From: Flavobacteriales bacterium UBA7666
GTDB taxonomy: Bacteria > Bacteroidota > Bacteroidia > Flavobacteriales_D > Crocinitomicaceae
Direction of reading: 5' to 3'
Assembly (NCBI GenBank): GCA_002483265.1
Contig: DLHO01000004.1
Coordinates: 124,001 to 188,000 of the forward strand
DNA: 64,000 nucleotides
The position numbers and the translations under genes were made by a program. The notes beneath the pieces are model-generated. The model made no database searches. It saw only the letters and a program-made list of their open reading frames with translations, and had not been told where the DNA came from. Shown here one piece after another: positions 41,538 through 49,506 of this stretch; the stretch's first letter is position 1; every line of letters starts with the position of its first letter.

Positions 41538-41816
41538 TTACCCTATGATTCCGTAGATATCACCTTGTTTCATGATCAGGTAATCTTTCCCGTCAATTTT
41601 GATTTCAGTACCGGAATACTGGCCGTAAATAACGATGTTGTCCACTTTTACTTCCATCGGCTCGTCTTTTTTACCAGGTCCAACTGCAATCACAGTTCCT
41701 TTCAATGGTTTCTCTTTTGCTGTGTCAGGAATGATAATACCACTTGCTGTTACTTGCTCTGCTGCTGCAGGCTCAATTAGCACTCTATCCGCTAAAGGTT
41801 TAAATGTTGTTGACAT
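41538..41816 (-). CDS. groS: Co-chaperonin GroES
   Basis: A 92-residue co-chaperonin that caps GroEL. The start FKPLADRVLIEPAAAEQ, the mobile loop TASGIIIPDTAKEKP and GPGKKDE are typical. The gene is first of a groS-groL pair. Upstream lie two direct 11-base repeats with a 17-base period (41862-41889), which could bind a heat-shock regulator; the classical CIRCE inverted repeat is not seen. Confidence 0.97.
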   Translation of the reverse strand: MSTTFKPLADRVLIEPAAAEQVTASGIIIPDTAKEKPLKGTVIAVGPGKKDEPMEVKVDNIVIYGQYSGTEIKIDGKDYLIMKQGDIYGIIG

Positions 41817-41861
41817 ATGTATATACTATTTAGTAAAATTTGACATTTCCCCCTCGACTAA

Positions 41862-41889
41862 GATTGTGCCAATGTATGGATTGTGTCAA
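41862..41889. promoter_or_regulatory. Direct repeat upstream of groS
   Basis: GATTGTGCCAA (41862-41872) and GATTGTGTCAA (41879-41889) differ at one base and have a 17-base period. They lie 46-73 bases upstream of the groS ATG, where a regulator or a special promoter could act. Confidence 0.5.
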
Positions 41890-41916
41890 TTTTTCATTTT
41901 TGCGAAGGTTATAAAC

Positions 41917-41952
41917 AAAAAATGTCAGTATGTTGTGACATACTGACATTTC
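41917..41952 (-). terminator. Terminator after secG
   Basis: AAATGTCAGTATG and CATACTGACATTT form a 13-bp stem around TTGTGA. On the minus strand it follows the secG stop and leads into a T run. Confidence 0.85.
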
Positions 41953-41971
41953 AAAATCTTATAATCGATGA

Positions 41972-42283
41972 TTATCTCGGCTGCGGAGTACCTTGTTGAC
42001 CACCAGTAGGACCGTTTTGTCCACCCTTTTGTTCTGTTTTTGGTTGCTCTTTTGCTTTTGCCGGTTTCATCATGCTTGTCAAACCAATACTTGCTACTAA
42101 GATTACAGCTGCAAGTGTCCATGTTGCTTTTTCGATAAAATCATTTGTACGTTGTACACCACCAAGTTGTTGTGCAGCGCCAAAATCAGAAGATAAACCT
42201 CCTCCTTTTGGGTTCTGAACAAATACAACTACGATTAATAAAACGCTTGCTAATACTAGTAAAATTGAAATTAATGCTATCAT
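41972..42283 (-). CDS. secG: Preprotein translocase subunit SecG
   Basis: A 103-residue protein with two membrane segments (residues 2-22 and 54-72) joined by the conserved loop VFVQNPKGGGLSSDFG. It is the small stimulating subunit of the SecYEG translocon. The C-terminal tail is Lys/Gln/Gly-rich (EQPKTEQKGGQNGP). Its start lies one base after the stop of the TPR gene, so it is part of the miaB-to-secG transcript. A hairpin at 41917-41952 ends it. Confidence 0.95.
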   Translation of the reverse strand: MIALISILLVLASVLLIVVVFVQNPKGGGLSSDFGAAQQLGGVQRTNDFIEKATWTLAAVILVASIGLTSMMKPAKAKEQPKTEQKGGQNGPTGGQQGTPQPR

Positions 42284-42284
42284 T

Positions 42285-43352
42285 TTATGAGGTAATTTTT
42301 TTCTTTAATTCTTCAATTTGGAGTGCAAATAAACTCTTTTTTTCTGGAAATGCCAAACTTAATTGATGATAAACATGAATTGCTTTTGGAAAATTCCCCT
42401 GTGCGGCATATATTTTTGCCAAAGTTTCTGAAACTGGAATCCGTTCGTCGTCCAAACTTTCTTTTGCTTTCTTGGAAGGAGAATAGAATTCTGTCTTCGG
42501 TTTTGGCATGCTTGGACTCTTTTCAATGAACTTATCAATGATTTCCTGTTGCGCAATTTTTGTTTCGGATTTTACAACAACAACTTTTGTTTCAGTTGTT
42601 TCATGCTGACCAGCTTTCAACCAATTCGTAAACGAACGTTTTGAATCCGTTTGAATCGGAGTAGTAACTGCTGCTTTTATTTCCGGAACTTCCACCTCAT
42701 GCTGATGCGGTTCAATATAAGGTTCTTCACTTGCTTCCTCTTGACTCGTAGCGGTCAGCCACGGCTGATCTGCTTCGGACTTATTCTGTTTCTCATTCTC
42801 ATTCTGAGCTATGTAATCCTGCGACAAAGTAGCTGCAACTGTTTCAAAATCGAAAATGTCCTTTTCTTCAGGTTGATTATCGTTTTCGGGAACTTCTTCT
42901 GCTTTCGTCTCAATAACTTCCGGTTCAGATTCATTGATAGCCGTTTCAACTACTTCAACAATGGTCTCTTCTATAGTCCGTAGCGACTGTAAGTCTGCTT
43001 CGGGCTCGTCCTGAATAATTTCTAAAACCGGAGCGGTAACCGGCTCTTCGATCGGTTCAATAACTACAGCTTCTCTCTCCTCATTCCCTTGCGACTGTGA
43101 GTCTGATAAGGATTCAAAAGCCGAATGAAGCAAGTGAAACAAACGGGATCGATCGGATAGTTTATAAGCCTGCTTGGGGAGAATCTCATCCAAATGAACA
43201 GATTGAAAACGGGAAACACCCTGCAGGTATAATAAAGAATAAACCGAAGAATACGGATGCTTTTCAGATAATTCGCGCAACACATCCACATCCTCAAAAC
43301 GCATGAGTTCCGGGTGCAGGATGAATTCGGCTATTTGTTCTGTATTCAGCAT
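42285..43352 (-). CDS. TPR-containing protein with acidic linker
   Basis: A 355-residue protein, probably cytosolic. Residues 1-85 are a helical domain (DVDVLRELSEKHPYSSVYSLL), residues 95-230 are a low-complexity acidic stretch rich in Glu, Val and Pro, and residues 305-350 contain a TPR-like pair (LAKIYAAQGNFPKAIHVYHQL). No function is known. Its position between lptE and secG in this conserved cluster occurs in other Bacteroidota, which suggests an envelope link. The ATG shares one base with the lptE stop (TAATG). Confidence 0.8.
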   Translation of the reverse strand: MLNTEQIAEFILHPELMRFEDVDVLRELSEKHPYSSVYSLLYLQGVSRFQSVHLDEILPKQAYKLSDRSRLFHLLHSAFESLSDSQSQGNEEREAVVIEPIEEPVTAPVLEIIQDEPEADLQSLRTIEETIVEVVETAINESEPEVIETKAEEVPENDNQPEEKDIFDFETVAATLSQDYIAQNENEKQNKSEADQPWLTATSQEEASEEPYIEPHQHEVEVPEIKAAVTTPIQTDSKRSFTNWLKAGQHETTETKVVVVKSETKIAQQEIIDKFIEKSPSMPKPKTEFYSPSKKAKESLDDERIPVSETLAKIYAAQGNFPKAIHVYHQLSLAFPEKKSLFALQIEELKKKITS

Positions 43353-43867
43353 TACCAGTTGGATAATAATTTATTCACGACATCTTGAACCACTTGTTGA
43401 TTAATGGATTCCAATAAACGGGTTTCAACATCTACCAATTGCTCATTGGATTCGTAATCGGCAAAACGTGAACTCGTAAACTCCATTTTTTCCAAACCTT
43501 TCGTTGGTGTAAGTATAGTGAAATTAACTGACACTGTTAAACGGTTTTTTGCTGCTAAATCCCCTTGTTGGATCGCAATGGGAGAGGTATTGTAACCTGA
43601 AATAATTCCACTGATCTTAAGTGTTTCAGGGTCGTCCAAAGTTGAGACTAATTTCAAACGGGTATTATTCTGGATTCCACTCCTCATGGCTTCTGCTAAG
43701 TTTGCAGGATAATTGGACGGAGCTGTTGCTGCACTCAATTCCAATGGAGTAATGTAAAATTTCTTCCAGTTTTCCGGCATGGAAACATCCATTGGATTCA
43801 TAAAGGCTTTGGGCCAGCAGCTGCTCAAACCAGCTAGTAAAATGAGTAAAAGAGTTAGTTTTTTCAT
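43352..43867 (-). CDS. lptE: LPS assembly lipoprotein LptE-like
   Basis: A 171-residue lipoprotein with lipobox LSSC (near residue 17). The mature protein has the LptE-like beta/alpha pattern with the opening FYITPLELSAATAP, NLAEAMRSGIQNNTRLKL, and a later strand region TVSVNFTILTPTKG. LptE plugs the LptD pore and helps assemble lipopolysaccharide at the outer membrane. Its start overlaps the sigma-54 regulator stop by four bases, and its stop overlaps the next start by one base. Confidence 0.85.
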   Translation of the reverse strand: MKKLTLLLILLAGLSSCWPKAFMNPMDVSMPENWKKFYITPLELSAATAPSNYPANLAEAMRSGIQNNTRLKLVSTLDDPETLKISGIISGYNTSPIAIQQGDLAAKNRLTVSVNFTILTPTKGLEKMEFTSSRFADYESNEQLVDVETRLLESINQQVVQDVVNKLLSNW

Positions 43868-45129
43868 CCTTGAATATCGTATTCTTTGATCTTGCGATAC
43901 AAAGTTCGTTCCGAAATCCCCAATTCTTCCGCAGCATACTTTCTACGACCCCGATGTTTGTCCAAGGCTTTTTGAATCAATTCCTTTTCGCGGTCTTCCA
44001 ATGACAAGGATTCTTCTACTTCTACATGAATTTCGTAATCTTCTGTGTCCGGTTCACGGTAGCTATCGGGATCGTAAACCACTGGTTTTACCGCTTCAGC
44101 TTTGATCGGTGTGGAAGGTAATATACGTTGATCATTCAGATTAATATCGTGATACAAGCGATTCACAACTGCTGCCTGATCATTTGATAAACTGAAATCT
44201 CCCTGATTGTTCAACAATTCAACAACCAGTTTTTTCAATTCGTTCAGATCGTTCTTCATATCGAATAAGAACTTGTACATCAATTCGCGTTCGTCGATCT
44301 TTGTTTCTTGTGCACCAACTACCGCAGGAAAAAAGTCTTCCGGCTGTGGTAAATAAGATTGTAAGCGCGGACCATCAATATCGCGTTCCTGCTCAATGAC
44401 AGAAATCTGCTCCACCAGGTTTTTCAACTGACGAATATTTCCCGGCCAATGATATGCGTTCAATAACTCAACAGCATTTCCTGTTAATTTCACTGCCGGC
44501 ATGCGGTATTTTTCCGCAAAATCACTCGCAAATTTCCGGAAAAGCAAATAAATATCTTCTTGTCGCTGACGCAGTGGAGGCAATGGAATCGGAACAGTGC
44601 TTAAACGGTATAATAAATCTTCGCGAAACTTCCCCGATTGGATAGCACGGTGCATATTTTCATTCGTAGCCGCAACTACGCGTACATTGGTCTTAATTAC
44701 TTTGGAAGAACCTACGCGAATAAATTCACCGGTTTCCAATACACGCAGCAAGCGAACTTGTGTCTGCATCGGTAATTCGGCAACTTCATCCAGGAAAATA
44801 GTTCCACCGTCTGCAACTTCAAAATAACCTTGTCGGCTCCCGGTTGCTCCGGTAAATGATCCCTTTTCGTGCCCGAATAATTCGGAATCAATGGTTCCCT
44901 CCGGAATAGCTCCACAGTTTACAGCAATGTATTCGTTGTGTTTGCGTGTGCTTAATTGATGAATGACTTGCGGAATAATCTCTTTACCTGTTCCGCTTTC
45001 TCCTGTCACTAAAACCGAAATATCTGTTGGTGCCACTTGCATAGCAACTTCTAAGGCACGATTCAATTGAGGAGCATTTCCAATAATCCCGAATCGTTGC
45101 TTGATTTGTTGAAGTGATAGGTTACTCAT
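43864..45129 (-). CDS. Sigma-54-dependent activator, Fis type
   Basis: A 421-residue activator with a central AAA+ domain and a C-terminal Fis helix-turn-helix. It has only a short region before the AAA+ domain, so no receiver or sensor domain. Walker A is GESGTGKE near residue 43; the sigma-54 loop is GSFTGATGSRQGYFE (GSFTGA instead of the usual GAFTGA); Walker B is GGTIFLDEVAELP. The C-terminal helix-turn-helix includes KYAAEELGISERTLYRKIKE. It is encoded within the miaB-lptE-secG cluster. The target genes and any control of it are not visible. Confidence 0.92.
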   Translation of the reverse strand: MSNLSLQQIKQRFGIIGNAPQLNRALEVAMQVAPTDISVLVTGESGTGKEIIPQVIHQLSTRKHNEYIAVNCGAIPEGTIDSELFGHEKGSFTGATGSRQGYFEVADGGTIFLDEVAELPMQTQVRLLRVLETGEFIRVGSSKVIKTNVRVVAATNENMHRAIQSGKFREDLLYRLSTVPIPLPPLRQRQEDIYLLFRKFASDFAEKYRMPAVKLTGNAVELLNAYHWPGNIRQLKNLVEQISVIEQERDIDGPRLQSYLPQPEDFFPAVVGAQETKIDERELMYKFLFDMKNDLNELKKLVVELLNNQGDFSLSNDQAAVVNRLYHDINLNDQRILPSTPIKAEAVKPVVYDPDSYREPDTEDYEIHVEVEESLSLEDREKELIQKALDKHRGRRKYAAEELGISERTLYRKIKEYDIQG

Positions 45130-45135
45130 CTTGTT

Positions 45136-46575
45136 TTAATTAACGTGATTCACCAATTCCCCGATCAATGTTGCAGAAGTACAATCTGTAATTTTAACCA
45201 GTACATATTCGCCCTTCTTCGTATTTCCTTTCGGGAATACCACTTTCGAGTTTCTTGCGTCTCTACCGCTAAAATGTTCGGCAGAACGCTTGGATGGGCC
45301 TTCAACCAATACTTTGGCGATTTTTCCAATTTGTTTTTTGTGAGAGGCCAATGCATTTTCCAACTGCAAAGCAATGATTTCTTCCAGTCTTCGGCCTTTT
45401 ACATCTTCCGGAATATCGTCCGTGAATTTACGCTCAGCCAATGTTTTTGGTCTTTCGGAATACTTAAACATGTAAGCGAAGTCATAAGCAACTTCCCTCA
45501 TTAGGGAAACTGTCTCTTGATGCTCTTCCTCTGTTTCTCCGCAGAAGCCGGTAATAATATCTGTTGAAATAGCACAATCCGGAATGATGCGTTTAATGGC
45601 AGCAATGCGATCCAAATACCACTCACGGGAGTATCCACGGTTCATACGTTCCAGTACATTCGAGTTTCCGGATTGAACCGGTAGATGGATATACGGACAA
45701 ATATTCTCGTATTTCGCCATCACCTCCAATACATCATCCGTCATATCTTTCGGATGGGAAGTAGAGAAACGAATGCGCAAATCCGGATGAACTTCAGCAA
45801 CCAGAGCCATTAATTGAGCAAAGTTGGTAGTCGGGATTGATTCATCCTTGATTGCACCCTTGCTGCTCATATTCCAGCGGTAACTATCTACGTTCTGACC
45901 CAATAAAGTCACTTCACGGTATCCGTTAGCGAATAAGTCTTTACATTCCTGAACAATTGTAAGCGGATCTCTTGAGCGCTCTCTTCCTCTGGTAAAAGGT
46001 ACAACACAGAAAGAACACATGTTGTCACAACCGCGTGTGATCGTTACAAATGCACTAACTCCGCCTTGATCCATTCTCACTGGAGAAATGTCGGCATATG
46101 TCTCTTCACGGGAAAGCAATACGTTGACTGCACGCTGACCTGTTCCAACTTCATCAATCAAATTCGGAAGATCACGGTAAGCATCCGGACCGGCAACCAA
46201 ATCAACCAATTGTTCTTCTTCCAACAACGATTGTTTCAAGCGCTCAGCCATACAGCCGAGGATTCCAACCACTAAGTTTGGTTGTTCTGCTTTACGCTTT
46301 TTAAATTCAGTCAGGCGATTGCGAACACGTGTTTCGGCATTCTCCCGGATGGAGCATGTGTTGATAAGTACCACATCTGCTTCATCAATGTTTCGAGTGG
46401 TGATATATCCTTCTTTCGTCATAATGGAAGCAACCACTTCACTATCACTGAAATTCATTTGACAACCATAACTTTCCACATAAAGTTTCTTGGAGCCCGT
46501 TCCACCTTCCACAATGATTGCTTCTCCTTGTCTGCTCTCGTCAATAACTTTATTTAAACCGTGATTCTCTAACAT
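45136..46575 (-). CDS. miaB: tRNA methylthiotransferase MiaB
   Basis: A 479-residue radical-SAM enzyme that adds the 2-methylthio group to isopentenyladenosine-37 of tRNAs. The N-terminal domain begins LYVESYGCQMNFSDSE with the first cluster cysteine, followed by LINTCSIRENAE and ILGCMAERL. The radical-SAM cysteines are TRGCDNMCSFCVVPF. A C-terminal TRAM domain (residues 410-475) binds tRNA. It is first in a long minus-strand cluster and lies behind a TATTTTTG element at 46594-46601. Confidence 0.96.
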   Translation of the reverse strand: MLENHGLNKVIDESRQGEAIIVEGGTGSKKLYVESYGCQMNFSDSEVVASIMTKEGYITTRNIDEADVVLINTCSIRENAETRVRNRLTEFKKRKAEQPNLVVGILGCMAERLKQSLLEEEQLVDLVAGPDAYRDLPNLIDEVGTGQRAVNVLLSREETYADISPVRMDQGGVSAFVTITRGCDNMCSFCVVPFTRGRERSRDPLTIVQECKDLFANGYREVTLLGQNVDSYRWNMSSKGAIKDESIPTTNFAQLMALVAEVHPDLRIRFSTSHPKDMTDDVLEVMAKYENICPYIHLPVQSGNSNVLERMNRGYSREWYLDRIAAIKRIIPDCAISTDIITGFCGETEEEHQETVSLMREVAYDFAYMFKYSERPKTLAERKFTDDIPEDVKGRRLEEIIALQLENALASHKKQIGKIAKVLVEGPSKRSAEHFSGRDARNSKVVFPKGNTKKGEYVLVKITDCTSATLIGELVNHVN

Positions 46576-46593
46576 GCTTGAATTTTAAGTGTG

Positions 46594-46601
46594 CAAAAAT
46601 A
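46594..46601 (-). promoter_or_regulatory. -7 element of miaB cluster
   Basis: TATTTTTG on the minus strand, 18 bases before the miaB ATG; a TGACA/TGTCA repeat lies just upstream. Confidence 0.68.
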
Positions 46602-46775
46602 GTTTTTATGACAGACATGTCAAAATGTCATGGCCTTATCTGTGTTAATTTTTTAGAAAAGGAAGGTCTTTTTCAAGTTAAATTTTGGTTTTCAAAAAAA
46701 TCTAAACTATAGTTTAAATAGAAGCTCCAATTTTTTTCAACTTGCAAGTTCTTGTTTTTTGTTTTTAAATCCATT

Positions 46776-46783
46776 TATATTTG
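46776..46783 (+). promoter_or_regulatory. -7 element of topA
   Basis: TATATTTG with a TTG at 46752-46754, 21 bases upstream, fitting the spaced -33/-7 pattern. Confidence 0.72.
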
Positions 46784-46823
46784 CACCGATTCGAATCGTT
46801 TCGAAGCGCAAAATTTAGTTAGC

Positions 46824-49325
46824 ATGAGTAAGAATTTAGTAATAGTTGAGTCACCCGCAAAGGCAAAAACCATTGAAGGATACCTGGGAAAAGACTTTAC
46901 TGTAAAATCAAGTTTCGGACATGTGCGCGATTTGGCTTCGAAAGGATTAGCGATAGATGTAGAGAATAACTTTGCCCCCGAATATGAGGTCAGTGCAGAT
47001 AAGAAAGCATTGGTCGCCGAACTGAAGAAATTAGCGAAAGAATCAGATGTGGTTTGGCTCGCTACCGATGAGGACCGCGAGGGAGAAGCTATTTCCTGGC
47101 ACTTGTATGAGACTCTTGGATTAGATAAAAAAGACACGAAACGAATCACCTTTAACGAGATTACGAAAGGAGCAATTCTAAAAGCAATTGAAAATCCGCG
47201 TCAAATTAATAAACCCTTAGTAGATGCGCAGCAGGCGAGACGTGTATTGGATCGCTTGGTAGGTTTCGAACTTTCTCCGGTACTATGGAAAAAAGTGAGA
47301 CCAAGCCTTTCTGCAGGCCGTGTACAGTCTGTGGCAGTGCGATTAATCGTTGAACGGGAAAAAGAAATTCAGAATTTTAATGCGGAAAGTTATTTCCGTG
47401 TTACAGGTGAATTCCTAAAAGGAAAAGAGCGAATCAAAGCAGAGGTTTCCAAGCATTTCGGAACAGACACAGAAGTGAATTCATTTTTGGAAAACTGTGC
47501 GAAAGTGGATTTCCAAGTATTGGATGTTCAACAAAAACCAGCGAAGAAAACTCCCGCATCCCCGTTTACAACCTCGACCTTACAGCAGGAAGCTTCTTTG
47601 AAATTGGGATTCTCCGTTTCTAGAACCATGCAGGTTGCACAAAGATTATACGAAGCAGGACACATTACTTATATGCGTACCGATTCCGTGAATTTATCGG
47701 AAACGGCAATGACGGGTGCGAAAAATGAAATTCTTTCGGCTTACGGAAAAGAATATTCTCATCCGACTAAATATACCAACAAAAATTCGAATGCACAGGA
47801 GGCTCACGAAGCCATTCGGCCAACCAATTTTGCCATGCATGCTTTAAGCCATGGTGAAAGGGAAGAAGTGCGTTTGTATGACCTGATCTGGAAACGTGCA
47901 ATTGCTTCTCAAATGAGCCATGCGGAATTGGAAAGAACAACGATTTCTATTGGAGATCAAAAACTTTCAGAGATTTTTCAGGCAAAAGGAGAAGTAATCA
48001 AATTTGATGGTTTCCTGAAAGTTTATTTGGAAACGAACTTAGACGAAGAAGAAAATGATAGCGAAACGGAAGGATTGCTTCCTGCAGTAAAGGTCGGAGA
48101 GACTTTGAATCGTGATTTCATTCGTGCTACTCAAAGATTCACACGACCTTCAGCTCGCTATGTGGAAGCCTCTTTGGTGAAGAAATTAGAAGAATTGGGA
48201 ATTGGGCGTCCATCAACGTATGCTCCAACCATCTCTACGATCCAGAAACGTGGATATGTTGAGAAACAGGAAAGAGAAGGAGAAGAGCGTGCTTATCAGG
48301 TGTTGGAATTGAAAGGTTCTGAAATCGATAAGCAAACGAAGAAGGAAGTAACTGGTAAAGAAAAAAATAAACTATTCCCGACAGATATCGGGATGGTCGT
48401 GACGGATTTCCTGGTGGATCACTTTGGTGGGATTATGGATTATCATTTCACGGCTGAGGTGGAAGAGCAATTTGATGAGATCGCTCGCGGAAAAATGGAA
48501 TGGACAGACATGTTGTCCTCATTCTACAAACCGTTCCATCACAATGTAGAAGATACGTTGGAGAATTCAGATCGTGCTACAGGTGAGCGCGAATTGGGAG
48601 TTGATCCGGATTCAAATAAAAAAGTAATCGCACGTATCGGTCGTTTCGGACCCATGATCCAAATCGGTGACGAAAAAGAAGATGGTGACAAGCCGCGTTT
48701 TGCTTCTTTGCTGAGCACTCAAAGTATTCATACTATTTCGTTAAACGAAGCACTTGAATTATTCCAATTACCAAAAAGTTTGGGTGAATATAAAGGTTCG
48801 GCAGTAGAGGTAAATATTGGTCGATTTGGCCCATACGTGAAATTTGGAGAGCAGTTTATTTCGCTTGCAAAAGGTGATGATCCGATGGGTTTCACAATGG
48901 ATCAGGCGATAGTGCTCATCGATTCAAAATTGCAAGCTGATGCACCAATCGGAACCTATGAAGGGTTGCCAGTTCAAAAAGGGGTTGGTCGTTTCGGGCC
49001 GTTTATCAAATGGAATGGAATCTTTATTAATGTCAGCAAGAAATATGATTTTGATAATTTGACCCAACAGGACATTGATACCTTAGTTGCCGAAAAAATC
49101 CAGAAGGATATCGATAAAGTAATCCACGATTGGAAATCAGATGGCATTCGTGTTGAAAAGGCACGCTGGGGGAAAACAGTTATCCTGAAAGGTAAATTAA
49201 AGATTGAACTGGCAAGTACGGTTGATGCTGCAAGTCTTACTCTGGACAAAGTGAAAGAGATGATTGCAAAGAAAACACCGGCTAAAAAAGCTCCTGCGAA
49301 GAAGGCTGCTGCGAAGAAGAAATAA
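46824..49325 (+). CDS. topA: DNA topoisomerase I
   Basis: An 833-residue type IA topoisomerase that relaxes negative supercoils. The TOPRIM domain begins NLVIVESPAKAKTIEGYLG with WLATDEDREGEAISWH further on; the active tyrosine is in ITYMRTDSVNLS near residue 292. The C-terminal third holds three topoisomerase C-terminal repeats (IGRFGPMIQIG, IGRFGPYVKFG, VGRFGPFIKWNG) rather than zinc fingers and ends in a Lys/Ala/Pro-rich DNA-binding tail. ATG 46824 is supported by a TATATTTG element at 46776-46783 inside the longer frame. A family B repeat lies downstream. Confidence 0.97.
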   Translation: MSKNLVIVESPAKAKTIEGYLGKDFTVKSSFGHVRDLASKGLAIDVENNFAPEYEVSADKKALVAELKKLAKESDVVWLATDEDREGEAISWHLYETLGLDKKDTKRITFNEITKGAILKAIENPRQINKPLVDAQQARRVLDRLVGFELSPVLWKKVRPSLSAGRVQSVAVRLIVEREKEIQNFNAESYFRVTGEFLKGKERIKAEVSKHFGTDTEVNSFLENCAKVDFQVLDVQQKPAKKTPASPFTTSTLQQEASLKLGFSVSRTMQVAQRLYEAGHITYMRTDSVNLSETAMTGAKNEILSAYGKEYSHPTKYTNKNSNAQEAHEAIRPTNFAMHALSHGEREEVRLYDLIWKRAIASQMSHAELERTTISIGDQKLSEIFQAKGEVIKFDGFLKVYLETNLDEEENDSETEGLLPAVKVGETLNRDFIRATQRFTRPSARYVEASLVKKLEELGIGRPSTYAPTISTIQKRGYVEKQEREGEERAYQVLELKGSEIDKQTKKEVTGKEKNKLFPTDIGMVVTDFLVDHFGGIMDYHFTAEVEEQFDEIARGKMEWTDMLSSFYKPFHHNVEDTLENSDRATGERELGVDPDSNKKVIARIGRFGPMIQIGDEKEDGDKPRFASLLSTQSIHTISLNEALELFQLPKSLGEYKGSAVEVNIGRFGPYVKFGEQFISLAKGDDPMGFTMDQAIVLIDSKLQADAPIGTYEGLPVQKGVGRFGPFIKWNGIFINVSKKYDFDNLTQQDIDTLVAEKIQKDIDKVIHDWKSDGIRVEKARWGKTVILKGKLKIELASTVDAASLTLDKVKEMIAKKTPAKKAPAKKAAAKKK

Positions 49326-49330
49326 GCCTT

Positions 49331-49415
49331 TAATTGAGAATGCAGAATTGACAATTGAAAAGATTTTAAATACTCTTCCTTTTCAATTTTTACATTCTCC
49401 ATTTTCAATTCTCTA
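49331..49415. repeat. Family B inverted repeat, copy 3
   Basis: A full version: AATTGAGAATG and CAATTGAAAAG on the left match CTTTTCAATTT and CATTCTCC/CAATTCTC on the right as an imperfect inverted repeat after topA. Confidence 0.65.
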
Positions 49416-49479
49416 AGTTATTAACTTTTGACTCTTTATTCTTAATTGAAGAGTAAGTTTCGGGGATTGTTCATTCGGC

Positions 49480-49487
49480 TATTTTTG
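49480..49487 (+). promoter_or_regulatory. -7 element of arginase-fold gene
   Basis: TATTTTTG, 19 bases before the ATG. Confidence 0.65.
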
Positions 49488-49506
49488 TCGAAAGACATCT
49501 TAAAGA

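Noticed and set aside
41817..41971. CIRCE element before groES
   Set aside because: The TTAGCACTC-N9-GAGTGCTAA pattern is not present; the hairpin at 41917 is better explained as the secG terminator.
49250..49325. Lys/Ala-rich end of topA considered as a separate histone-like gene
   Set aside because: It is in frame with topA and such tails are common in Bacteroidota topoisomerase I.
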